Part shown: positions 32,885 through 43,340 of the stretch, one piece after another | Numbering within the stretch: the stretch's first letter is position 1 | How the letters are laid out: every line of letters begins with the position of its first letter | Assembly: GCA_015680685.1 (NCBI GenBank) | Contig: MNCI01003606.1 | Coordinates: 360,827 to 424,826, forward strand | Length of the DNA: 64,000 bases | Source: Gnetum montanum | Lineage: Eukaryota > Streptophyta > Gnetopsida > Gnetales > Gnetaceae | Direction of reading: 5' to 3' | Position numbers and translations under genes: made by a program | The notes under the pieces: generated by a model | The model's database searches: none | Seen by the model: only the letters and a program-made list of their open reading frames with translations | What the model was told of the DNA's origin: nothing

Positions 32885-34640
32885 ATGGAGTCTTCCAAGA
32901 TTTCCAACACACATGCCCATGTAATCCTCACACAAGAACAGTATAACTACATTTGTGTGAAGATTCAGGCCAACCTTTCCATTGACCACATAGAGAAGGA
33001 AGCGAAATGAAACTTTGAGCGCATATACATGGGGGCCATGAATTCACTCCCTCCATATATGACATCATCCTCCTTTCTAAGTCCCAGCACCGACTCATCT
33101 CCCATCTCCTTATGGCAAGGATCCAAAACTCACGGCGATCCACTAAGGAGCCCCAAAACCAAGACAAGGAAGTTGACTTCGTGGCACAATCTAAACATGA
33201 GGATTCATATTACACCCTCACTCCACATGCCTACATGAACCCATCATTCCACCCTTGCATGGAATAGATGACCCCTCACCAAGTGTCAAAAAGCACACAA
33301 GCACCGATATCCCGACAGAGATTACCCACGTCCATCTACACCCAGTACATACCACACATGCAAGCACATGGAGCCCCTTTTATCACTTTAGCTCTGCACA
33401 TCCAGGGTGTTACTTCATAGTTTGTGGCTAGGCAAGGAACCATACCCCTTGTTCAACAACCCACTCACTTCAACGTGCCACACCCCGCAACCACAACTCT
33501 GAACATTGCCCCACGACAACAAATGACAACCCAACAATCTCCCCAACCAACTGACCTTCCTACTACCAAAGAGTGGGTAGAAGCCAAACAAATAATGTAA
33601 GCGTTAGCTGAAGAGGTAAAGTACCTCAAAATGGAAAAAATTAAACAAGTTAAAGTACTGGACTTCTACCAAGATGATCCAATTAGCTCTTTAGTGCCAC
33701 CATTAGCTTTACCCAAGGGAATCACACTTCCACAGTTAACAAAGTACAACGGGAAGGAAGACCTGAACGCTCACTTGGTAACATTCCAATCAAAGACCCT
33801 ATTGCTTCAAGCTTGGCCCCACATAATCCTACACATGTTCACTATGTCCCTAACAGACAGTTCCTTAGACTGGTACCGAGCTGTGCGACGTAACTCCATA
33901 TCCTCTTTGGAGGATCTATTACATCAGTTCGTCACTCGGTTTAAGTACAACCTCAAGCCTAAGGCCACACTAGACACTCTGATATAGGTGAAACAAGCAC
34001 CACTTGAGCCTGTACAGAAGTTCATTCAACGATGGAGCATAGCCCTTAATGAACTTCATGAGCTCATCCCTGAAACATATTTGCTTACGATTCTAAAGGG
34101 AGTTGTGCATGACTTTGTTAAGTCAAAACTGTACTACCTAAGTGCTCAAACATTGAGCCAAGCCTTCATGCAAATCAAGAACATTGAACAAGCTACACAA
34201 ACCAGCAATGATCCTACCTATGTGGCTTACAAGAACCAACATGTTGCCAAACAACAATAACAATGGAAACTATAGTCGCAAGCACAAAAATAACAAACAC
34301 CAATACCAACCCTCCTACAATGATAGGGGCCACCCCAAGGCCCAACTTTCAACACAAGGATCACTCTAAGTATATGCCGCTACCCACAAGACCCTCTGAA
34401 CTACTAGAGCAACTCCTCAAAACCAAGAAAATATAATACAAACAAGTAGCGGAGAATGCCCATTGAAGACATGACAGGTACTGCAAGCTACTAAGGAACC
34501 CCACCTTAGCAGCACCAAACAAGCCCCCGGTCCCACAACACTTTAAGTTAGATCAATTCTGTCACTACCACCAGATGTCCGGTTACAATACCGACAACTG
34601 CCATGCCTTACAGGATGATCTTTAGACAATGATAGAATGG
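32885..34640 (+). pseudogene. gag: gag of element C (frameshifted)
   Basis: The structural Gag. The start is MESSKISNTHAHVILTQEQY at 32885; the motif NYICVKIQANLSIDHIEKEAK-like N-terminal block matches A and D. The N-terminal region to 33600 is interrupted by stops and frameshifts. The core (33631-34260) is open except for one TAG at 33985: VLDFYQDDPIS, DWYRAVRRNSISSLEDLL and KSKLYYLSAQTLSQAF. The zinc-binding-like segment FCHYHQMSGYNTDNCHALQ (about 34560-34615) keeps the C..H..C pattern best of all four elements. Followed by the linker without a clear break. Confidence 0.85.
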
Positions 34641-36205
34641 GGTCAACTCAATATCAACATCTTGAGTCAACCTAGCATAGATGATGCCTCCTATGTCATA
34701 AACTCCATTATCATAGGAAGCAAGCCCAAACCTGTGCAGCAATCTTTTGCGATCCGTATGCCTCTCAGCAAGGCAATGATCCCCTCCACCTCCATGAGCA
34801 AGAGGCCTCCCATTGTCATCCAGGTGCCACCTCGAGCACCTGCAAAACCTTTCATGGTCAAAGTACCACCACAAATGTCTGCTAAGACATTAAACTGGCA
34901 CGATGCACCAATGACAACAACAAAGAAGCATTTCGTTATCAAGGTGCCACAACAAGCTAGTCAAATAACAATGAGACCTCCTAAACTACCATTTATCATA
35001 AAGGTGCCACCACACTGTGGCCCCTCACCTACCCAAAGCCCAAACGTAGGCAACACGGGTAAGCAAACCAAATGGCAACAGAAGAGGACGAACGAATAAT
35101 GAACAACACCCATAGCTGAAGCAAAGGCCACACCTATAACATAGCAACTAAATGCTAGGGGCCCTTCCCCTAATCCTAAACAAACCAGGCCCAATCCCTC
35201 GACCCATACAGAGGCAACCAACACAACAACAAACAACATGGACTTTGTAGCTACATTGGCCTAGGTGAAACAAATGCTTAAACAAAAGAACACGACCATG
35301 AGCTTGTACGACCTGGTTATGATATCATCAGCTCATCGCAAAGCCTTAGCACGAATGTTAGCATCCATTCCTATTACAGAGGACATCCCTGCTAACATGG
35401 AATCCATCCGTGCAACGATTTCACAACACATACCACAAGGATTGGGTTCAAAAACCTTTGCTTTCCGCAATGATGCAGTAAATGTAATCCCGAATGAGGG
35501 GAAGTCACAACAGCTCCATTGTCGATCAGTGTACGTGTTGGACGATGCACCATTCATAGAGTGCACGTTGATGATGCCACGGAAACAAACGTAGTTTTAT
35601 ACTTCATCATCAATAAACTAGGCATGGAAGATGAGATCATGCCAACAAAAACCACGTGTCTAAAATACTTCAACGGATCACATGTCACAGTTAAGGTCAC
35701 AATCAACTTAGCCTTTGTGGCAGGAGAACAAGTCCCCACTAGCACAAAATTCACTATCATAGAAGAGATGCCAAGTTTCAACATGATTCTTAGTAGACCT
35801 TCGCTAGCCCAACAACGGGCCATTTTCTCACTGATACATCAAGAAATCTACCTTCCATACGAAGGTGGAAAAGTCATCATACATGGAAATAACATTCCCT
35901 TTCAAGCCATCCACAACCTAGACATGTCACAAGTCTTGAAAGAAGAATCTCTTGATGGAACACCCACGGCAAAAAATGCAACACCTAGAGCTAAAATGCC
36001 TGAACGAGTGGTAAAAATCAAAAGCCTCCTAGAGCAACCAAAACCTAGCATGCCTCCTAGACCACGTCCAGCTAGGAAACAACCACACGATCAAGGCTCC
36101 CCTACGGCCAAAAACACGTCTCATCCCCACCCACTTTTTACCTTTGTTCATTGTGCATATGTCACCTTAGTTTACATTTTACTAGCTTACACATTTGCAT
36201 GCGGC
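34641..36205 (+). pseudogene. pro: Gag-protease linker and protease of element C
   Basis: The linker (34700-35060) has six copies of a PFxIKVPP-type peptide. Within it (34881-34910) sits one hairpin/TTAAACTGGCA unit, read as protein. The helical block LYDLVMISSAHRKALARML follows at 35305. Retropepsin: RVHVDDATETNV with Asp codon 35570, the flap FVAGEQVPTSTKF, FNMILSRPSLAQQ and LIHQEIYLPYEGG. The third active-site residue, usually Gly, is Ala here, so it would be inactive. The change from the 35265 frame to the 35519 frame marks a frameshift near 35550. The tail ends near 36205 in a hydrophobic stretch. Confidence 0.8.
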
Positions 36206-36280
36206 CCGAAAAGGCCTTAAACTAGCTTGTGGCCCGAAAAGGCCTTAAACTAACACACGGCCTGGAAAGGCCCTCAACTA
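36195..36280 (+). repeat. Hairpin/TTAAACTAGC array C1
   Basis: Three units: GGCCCGAAAAGGCC followed by TTAAACTAGC or TTAAACTAAC, and GGCCTGGAAAGGCC. Same position as A1 and B1, directly after protease. Confidence 0.85.
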
Positions 36281-36344
36281 CTACTTTTCACATTATTTTC
36301 TATTTTTCTTGTGCATTTAGGTTCTTTTTTCAGCAGTTACTACT

Positions 36345-36377
36345 TCACATTGTGTTCTCTAGTTTCTTCTTTTGCAG
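36345..36377 (+). promoter_or_regulatory. Candidate splice acceptor in C
   Basis: GTTCTCTAGTTTCTTCTTTT then GCAG|GATTACC: a strong pyrimidine tract with AG. It lies at the place where A and B have the pol acceptor, although C has no pol. Confidence 0.5.
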
Positions 36378-36389
36378 GATTACCTAGAC

Positions 36390-36760
36390 ATATGTGCATG
36401 CATCCACACATTGTCCTAGCATCATGACGATAAATTGATACCACAGATTCATCCTAGCATCATGACGATAAACTGATACCACAGACTTGTCCTAGAATCA
36501 TGACAATAAACTGATACTACAGAGTGGTCTTGGCATCATGACCTAAAAATGATACCACAGATCATCTGAAATGACAATAAACTACCACACTCTCATCTAA
36601 CAGAGTCCACTAAAACTATAAACTAGCTTGCCTCTCTATAGTCCACCACAACTATAAACTAGCATTGCACTATCCGCTATGATGCTAAACTGGCAATGTC
36701 CAACAGGTTATGATATAAAACTAATCCACAACAGTCCACCAAGACTATAAACTAGAAACT
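36390..36760 (+). repeat. Repeat and hairpin array C3
   Basis: First come four copies of a ~55-base unit with CCTAGCATCATGACGATAAA and CTGATACCACAGA. Then units such as AGTCCACCAAGACT followed by ATAAACTAG. Corresponds to the arrays after integrase in A and B. Confidence 0.75.
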
Positions 36761-37301
36761 TCTTTAGTGGCCTACTAATCTATTGCTATAATCAAATGGC
36801 ATGTCTTCATCAACCTGCTACATGAATTCATCACATGGACTCTGACAACATTGCTGCAACTCAATTTTTTTCGCCTATAGTTACACACAGTGTCTCCTTC
36901 CCATCGGTTGCATCCATGTTTAAAGTGTTAAGCTAACTCATTCAATCATGATTTTCTTTTCTTCTTGGAGTTGTGTTTGCGGGATGACACCTAAAGGTAT
37001 TCGTACATGGATGCACTTCATCATGGCAACGAGGTACCACATTGTTCTTGATGCATGTAACCAGGTTAATCAAACCATTCACAAGTATATTTCCAGTTCC
37101 CCAAATGTCCCTCATTCCCTAGCATGTTCTCTCTACTCTATTCAGTTACATTTCCCAGATACATATTAGTCACCAAAACTTTGAACACATGGTTGCACAC
37201 TATAACTCTCAAAGCAGTTGCAATGCACAGCACAATACATGAAATGGATACAAGCACAAGAGCACGAGTATAACATTGAAAGAGAGATCTGTTCAAAAAT
37301 A

Positions 37302-37325
37302 ATATATATATATATATATATATAT
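37302..37325. repeat. (TA)12 microsatellite
   Basis: A run of alternating AT in the 3' untranslated part of C. Confidence 0.95.
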
Positions 37326-37897
37326 CAAAGAGAAAAATCCATCACAAGACCCTTGGCACTTCCCATACAAGCCTCAGGCGGGAAGGTACTTATCTTGGAA
37401 GAAAACACTCATGTCTCAAATAATCATGTTGCATCCCATCACGTGGCCTTGGCTATTTGAAAACGGGTTCCCTTTGACACTCAAAAAGGGTCCTATTTCT
37501 CCAAAGAACGCACCACATCACTGCATGGCTTTGGTTGTGACAACGAGTTCTCTTAAATAGGACACAAGAGTCTCGTTCCTCCAAAGGACACACATTCCAT
37601 GTCTTGGTTCCAAGTCCGCTAGATACTAGCTATTGACAAGGACAAACATGATGTGTTCACACAAGAGCATTCCCCTTCCCACAGTTAAAAAAAATCATCC
37701 CTTCATCAATCCCTGATCTCACAGTAACAAACCTTCTCCCTATACATCTCAAAACCTCATTTCCCCATCCCATGTACTTCTGAACACGGTGCAACGACAT
37801 CTGGCCAAGTGCCAAAGAACAATGCTTGATACCCAGTTGCTCGTAGTGTTATGTACTTCTTTGTCAATGGCTCTTAGGTAGATTCCTTCAGCTTTCA
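37326..37897 (+). other. 3' untranslated part of C, no gene
   Basis: I see no coding similarity. The last 60 bases before the polypurine tract (TTCTTTGTCAATGGCTCTTA type) match the same zone in A, B and D. Confidence 0.6.
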
Positions 37898-37912
37898 ACA
37901 AAGAGGGACCAA
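37898..37912 (+). promoter_or_regulatory. Polypurine tract of C
   Basis: CAAAGAGGGACCAA abuts the 3' LTR start TGAAAACACC. Confidence 0.75.
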
Positions 37913-40273
37913 TGAAAACACCACAAAATTTTGGCCTAGCACTTTCAGACAAGATTCAAGCTAAGTCATGCAGCTACCCAAGCATGAATACAGCATGACC
38001 AAACTTGAAGGCCTCAAAAATAGGCCCCGATGGTTCACAATTCAATAGGTAGGGTCTCCCCGGGGCACACAGGCAACTTCACCAACTTTTGGCATCCAGA
38101 AAATCAAAATTTGGACCTTAAATGAGGTATTTTCAGTTGATTACACTGGAGCTACATTTTCTTATGCTGCACAGCGTAAGGATCAGCGTCACCAACTTTT
38201 AGAGCCCCAAAACTAAGTTAAAAAAGGCTAAAATTGGATACAAGGACCCCCCATGACCTTCACCAAGGTCTCTAGTAGCTCCTAGCCTCTAGAAAATCAA
38301 AATTTGGGCCTGAAATAAGGTATTTTCAGTTGCTCACGCTAGAGCTACATTTTCTTACGCTGCATAGCGTAAGGATCAGCGTCACCAACTTTTGGAGACT
38401 CAAAACTGAGTCAAAATAGATAGAAATTGGGCACAAGGAGCCCCCATGACCTTCACCAAGGCCCCCAGCAACACGCAACCTCTAGGAAATCTAAATTAGG
38501 ACCTCAAATATGCCATTTTGACTTGGTAATGTTGGGGTTACTTTTTCAGACGTTGCATGACCTAAGCACAGCGAAACCAAGCAAAAATAGGATAAAAAAA
38601 GTAGTTTTAGGTAGCATCTTTGACACCAGAGTAGCCCACAGGGATCAAAAGCACTTGTACTTGTTCAAAGGCTTCAAAAAATCCAAATTTGAGTCTCAAA
38701 TGTGCCATTTTAACTTGGTGATGCTGGGGTTACTTTTTCAGACCCTGCACAGCGTGAGCAAATAAGAACGGCTCAATTCAAGCACCTCTAGGTAGAATTT
38801 TGACATGAATTCAACTCCTAGGAGCTAGGAAACAATTTTACATGTTCACAGCCTTTAGAAAATCAAGATTTTGGCTTCAAAAGTGCCATTTAAGCTTGGT
38901 CACGCTAGGGCCACACTTTGGTCACGCTGCATAGCGTAAGCACAGCGTGACCAATTTAAACAGGCTTGAAAAAAAAAATAAACGGAGTCAAAATTTGCAC
39001 CCAGGTCATCTTGGGGAGCAGGAAGTAGTCAAGAAACATCAAACAGGCATCAGTGTACAAAAATAAGCTCAAAATAGGGCATAAACACTCGGTGACATTG
39101 GGGTTACGTTTTCAGGCACTGAACAGCGTAATGCTTAGTGTAATCAACCGAATAGGGCTAAAACGACATCCAAATCAGCCCAAATTTGGCACAAAGAACC
39201 CTCATGACCCATGGCATGTATATCCACTCTAAAAATGGGTCTCATGGGTCAAAAATAGGTTCAAAATGCACTATTTTAAGGTCATACGCTGTTAGTCATG
39301 CCGGCACGCTTCCAGTAGCGTAAAACCCAGTGTAAACACTTCCATACACTGGACGCCAGATGCTGATGCCAGAATAGGCTATACACACATCAGAGCTAGA
39401 TCCACGCATGCTAAAGGCTTTGGCAGCATAAAAATAGCACAAAACTGTAGAGCCGGAGGCCAAACACCCAGATCCACGCTTGTAGATTAACATTTGTTGC
39501 GTTTTTGACATTTTTTTTAGTGTTTCAAGTTCTTACACTGGGCATTATGCACACCAGTGTAAGAGATCTTGGACGCTACACTGTACATTGTAATAATTTT
39601 TATGCATCTGGTCAATGCATACACCTGTCACCTGATCCAAATTTTTCTCACCCCGCAACCACTGATCTTCTCCCAGATCCAAATCTCACGTCCAAAACCC
39701 CATAAATCTCCTATTTTTTCACTAGATCAAGATTTAGAAAATTCAAATCTCATAGACACTTAAGAAATATAGGCATCAATCTCATACGCTAGGCTTCATA
39801 GAGACTTGGACGTTGTACACCTGCAATCCAAAACTTGCATCTTCCCAGCATCCGTTCTCATCCATCGGGGCTAAACATCCATCTTGCGACCACTCTGCAA
39901 CTACATTATGACTGGTGCATATTCTAATTGTTTATCAATATAAACAGTTTGCATTATTGCCCAGATTCGTGTAGTTTACATTATTGTTCCTATTCATATT
40001 TTTTCCTATTTTCATTATCTATTATTTAAAAAGTTTACTTTCATTTTCGTTTGTTTACGTTCAGTTTTGCATTTGTTTATGTATAACCCAATGCATCGCA
40101 ATTGTGTATGTTTGGGGAAGTCCTCATTTGATCTGTGTGTAGACCATTCAAGGCACTCTGCCTCCGTTGATTTCCAGCTTGTCCTCAGGTGAAGGTAGGG
40201 TCTTACTATTTCATCCATAGATCTCTCGGTGTCCATTCATTCTAGCCTCTCACCAACGATTTTGGATAGTATA
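37913..40273 (+). repeat. 3' LTR of element C
   Basis: 2361 bases, about 180 longer than the 5' LTR because one U3 repeat unit is duplicated (38098-38283 and 38285-38470). It ends GGATAGTATA before the GTAGC duplication. Confidence 0.9.
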
Positions 40274-40278
40274 GTAGC
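40274..40278 (+). repeat. Right target-site duplication of C (GTAGC)
   Basis: Identical to 29807-29811. Confidence 0.9.
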
Positions 40279-41130
40279 TTGACCCTAAAGCATTGACCTT
40301 TCACCAGAGTACTCATGGGAGGGTCAAAGTTGATCCAAGGATGGGTCAATTGCGAAGCGACAACATTATTCTTTTTTTTTTGTGAGAGGCAAACCTTCTT
40401 TGGGTTCGGCTTACTACTGAATGTTAGGTACAATTTGGCCATCGAGAAGATGGGCTTTGTTTTGACACATCACATTGCATCTATAGGATAGATGTTTCTT
40501 CCTAGGGATGAGTCATGTTACATCCGCTTAGGCCTTTATCATGCAATAGAGGCACCCCATAGGATGAATTGTGTTACATCAACCATGGATTCTATAGTTG
40601 ATGTGAAGGGAATGCCATGTGTGTCATAGTGCATATGCATTAAAGGAGTGTGAAATCATGAGTATGGGGAAGATGAGAGGATATTGGGATGAAGAAATGG
40701 ATGTGCATAGGCTGTAATATGGATGAGGGGGATGTGCACTCTTGAGTGGCTCAACTAGTCCCATCATGCACATAAAATCAATGTGGTGACTTGCCACTTC
40801 GATGAGATGCACCTTTGCACGACTTCCTACAAGGATTTGTCCTACAAACACAACTCAGAGAGGAAAAGAAAACAAAAAAACATGAAATGCAAGTGCAAAT
40901 GCCAGATGTGAAGATGTTGTAACTGCTGGATGCAAAGATGCTATGAAAGTGTCAAATGTTGTGCTAGTTCCAAGTGCTTAGGAAGCTAGTGAAGGTGCCA
41001 AGGTGATGATGATGCAAGTGTACTAAATACCATACTAATGGAAAGTGCTCCAAGAGAATCACTAGAATGGTGGAAGGAAATTATGCTATGAGTACTCCCA
41101 AGGCAATGGCAAGTTTTCGGATCAGATCAT
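40279..41130 (-). other. 3' untranslated part of D (second part)
   Basis: No gene. On the minus strand it contains GATGTAACAC-type motifs near 40500 and 40575, which B and A also have before their 3' LTRs, and the conserved acceptor-like GTTGTGTTTGTAG|GA at 40842-40855. Confidence 0.65.
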
Positions 41131-41139
41131 CTACATGCC

Positions 41140-41350
41140 AGTTTAAAGTCTTGGCAGACTGTGAACCCAGTTTAAGGTCTTGGCAGACCATGATGTGCTA
41201 GTTTATAGTCCTAGCAGACTATTGGATGCTAGTTTAATGTTGTAGTGGATAATGGATGTTGTGCCAGTTTAACTTCATGACCCAAGGATGAGTTGTGCTA
41301 GTTTATAGTCATAGCAGACTATCTATGCCAGTTTATAGTCATAGTGGACT
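41140..41350 (-). repeat. Hairpin/TAAACTAGC array D3
   Basis: On the minus strand there are about seven units, among them AGTCTGCCAAGACT, GGTCTGCCAAGACC and AGTCTGCTATGACT, each followed by TTAAACTGG or ATAAACTAGC. Neighbouring units have different but self-complementary stems. Confidence 0.88.
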
Positions 41351-41410
41351 GGTGCTTACCTTGCTTGTATAAGGTGCGATGCTGCATGCATAGTCATGCT
41401 GTGTGCCTAC

Positions 41411-41440
41411 AAGATCCTACAAAAATCAAGTAGAAAGAAA
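41411..41440 (-). promoter_or_regulatory. Candidate splice acceptor in D
   Basis: Minus strand CTTGATTTTTGTAG|GATC, with AG at 41418-41417. Corresponds to the acceptors in A, B and C. Confidence 0.4.
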
Positions 41441-41509
41441 ATAACATCAAGCAACACCTATCGTAAACAGAGTTAAAATGTATGAATGGAAGAAAAGCAA
41501 TGCAAAAAA

Positions 41510-41575
41510 TGATAGTTTTAGGCCATTCTAGGCATTCCAAGCCATAGGCTAGTTTAAGGCCTTTTTGAGCCATGT
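41510..41575 (-). repeat. Hairpin/TTAAACTAGC array D1
   Basis: Two to three units on the minus strand: GGCTCAAAAAGGCC followed by TTAAACTAGC, and CTAGAATGGCC followed by TAAAACTA. Directly after protease, as in A1, B1 and C1. Confidence 0.8.
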
Positions 41576-41587
41576 GTTTTTATAGTT

Positions 41588-42380
41588 TTATGTTTTATAG
41601 TTTTCAGATGTAATGCATAAGCTAAATGGATGGATGCATAAAAAAAGTAAAATAAATATAAAAAAATTGAAATGCTTGATCGAAGTAAGTAGGAAAAATG
41701 TAAATGCATAGGCTAATACAATGTAAATGAATGTCAAAAATGCATGGCAAGTGGAGGCAAAGTGTAGGAAAGCATTTAGCACATTTTTGGCCAAGGGAAA
41801 GTCTTGGTCATGTAGTTGCTTCCTAACCGGGCATGGATTAGGGAGTGTGCAAGGCTTAGGATCCTCTGGGAGGCTATTGGCTTCAATGACTCGTTCAAGT
41901 GTGTTAGTCTTAGGCACTGCATTGGTTGTTATAGGCGTACCACCAAGAAACTCTTCTTCTAAAACTTGTGCCATGTCTATGTCATAGATAGTCAAAGAAG
42001 GAGCATTATCACCATGGATGATAACTTGACCACCTTCATATGGAAGGTCGATTTCTTGGTGGATGGGAGAGGAGATGGCCCTTAGTTGGGCTAGCCAAGG
42101 CCTACCTAGAATCATGTTGAAACTTAGCATTTCCTCTATGATAGTGAAATCTGCACTAGTGGGGAATTGCTCTCCTACCAAAAAGGCTAATTTGATTATA
42201 CCCCTAACTATGACATGTGATCCATTGAAGGATTTTAGACATGTGGTTTTGGTTGGCCTGATTTCATCTACCAAACCTAGCTTGTCGATGACAGAGTACA
42301 AGACTATGTATTTTGCTGCACCATCATCAACATGCACTCTGCGGATGGTGCACTGTCCAACACGAATGCTAATGGATAGT
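41588..42380 (-). pseudogene. pro: Protease of element D (open across the domain)
   Basis: A long uninterrupted minus-strand frame. It starts with the active-site segment RVHVDDGAAKYIV, then KTTCLKSFNGSHVIVRG, the flap FLVGEQFPTSADF, FNMILGRPWLAQL, SPIHQEIDLPYEGG and VIIHGDN. This is the best preserved protease of the window. Its catalytic motif is D-D-G instead of D-S/T-G. After the domain comes an acidic/Pro tail (PKPCTLPNPCPVRKQLHDQ) and a hydrophobic end read into array D1. Confidence 0.85.
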
Positions 42381-43340
42381 GGAGCTGTAGTAACCTCCCC
42401 TCATTTGGGGTTGACTTTGGCTACATTATTGTGGAACACTAAAGGTGTTGAACTTGATTCTTGTGGTGCAGGTGGAAACATCATTGCATGTATGGATGCA
42501 TCATCTATAGGGATGTCCTCCGTAACAGGAATGGAGGCCAATATCTTGGCCAATGCTTGGCAATGAGCAGATGAAGTCATGACCAGGTCGTATAAGCTCA
42601 ATGTTGTGTTCTTTTGCTTGAGTGCTTGTTTTACCTAGGTTAGTGCAGCTACGAAGTCCTTGTCATTGGTTGTTGTGTTGGCTTTGACTTCCTTCATGTG
42701 GCTTGAGAGATAGATCTCTCCTAGAGGGGAATTAAGCTTGGTTTGCTTGGCCTACTTGGGGGTAGGGGACCCAGTGTCTAGTTGTTGTTTGCTAGTTGTG
42801 GCCTTTGCTTCAGCCATGGGGGTTGCAAGGTGCTCATTTGTCCTCTTGCTTTGCCATTTGGTGGGCCTACCCGAGTTGCTAGTGGGGTCAACCCTTGAAG
42901 GAGGAGGGGTCAAGATGTTTCCCACTATTGGGCTTTAGGTAGGTGAGGGGCCATCATGTTGTGGCACCCTTATGAAAAATGGTGACTTAGACAGAGTTGT
43001 TCTGTGGTCAACTTGTTGTGACACCTTGATAACAAAAGGTTGCCTAATGGTTGTTATTGCATGATGCCAGTTTAATGTCTTAGCGGATAGTTGCTATGGA
43101 AATTTGACCACAAAGGATGCTATGGGTGCTTGAGGTGACACTTTGATAATCAAGGGAGGCCTCTTGCTGGTGGAGGTGGAGGGAATCCTTGCCTTGCTGG
43201 GAGGCACACGGATCACAAAAGGTTTTTGTGTAGGTTTAGACTTACCACCTATGCTAATGGAATTTATGACATAGGAGGCATCATCTGTGTTGGATTGACT
43301 CACTGTGTTGATCACCAATTGGCCACATTCTATCATTCTC
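42381..43340 (-). pseudogene. Gag-protease linker of element D
   Basis: On the minus strand: five to six copies of PFVIRVPP/PLIIKVSP-type peptides (43250-42950), one embedded hairpin/TTAAACTGGCA unit (43066-43092), a Ser/Thr/Lys-rich part, then the helical block LYDLVMTSSAHCQALAKIL (about 42600). Role unknown; the same layout is found in C. Confidence 0.7.

Larger units (their letters stand above)
29812..40273 (+). mobile_element. Element C: gag-protease-only LTR retrotransposon, nested in D
   Basis: About 10.5 kb, uninterrupted. LTRs are 29812-31993 and 37913-40273, with a 5-base target duplication, primer-binding site, gag, protease, hairpin arrays and a polypurine tract. No polymerase or integrase sequence occurs anywhere between the LTRs. 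It is the youngest layer: about 13 differences in the first 150 aligned LTR bases. Movement would need enzymes from a related element such as A or B. Confidence 0.92.

Noticed and set aside
38427-38765. 112-codon open frame in the 3' LTR of C
   Set aside because: It lies in the U3 tandem repeats; the matching region of the 5' LTR does not keep it open.
41727-42938. Plus-strand open frames of 66-167 codons opposite the protease of D
   Set aside because: They are shadows of the minus-strand gag-protease gene, whose domains are clear and in order.
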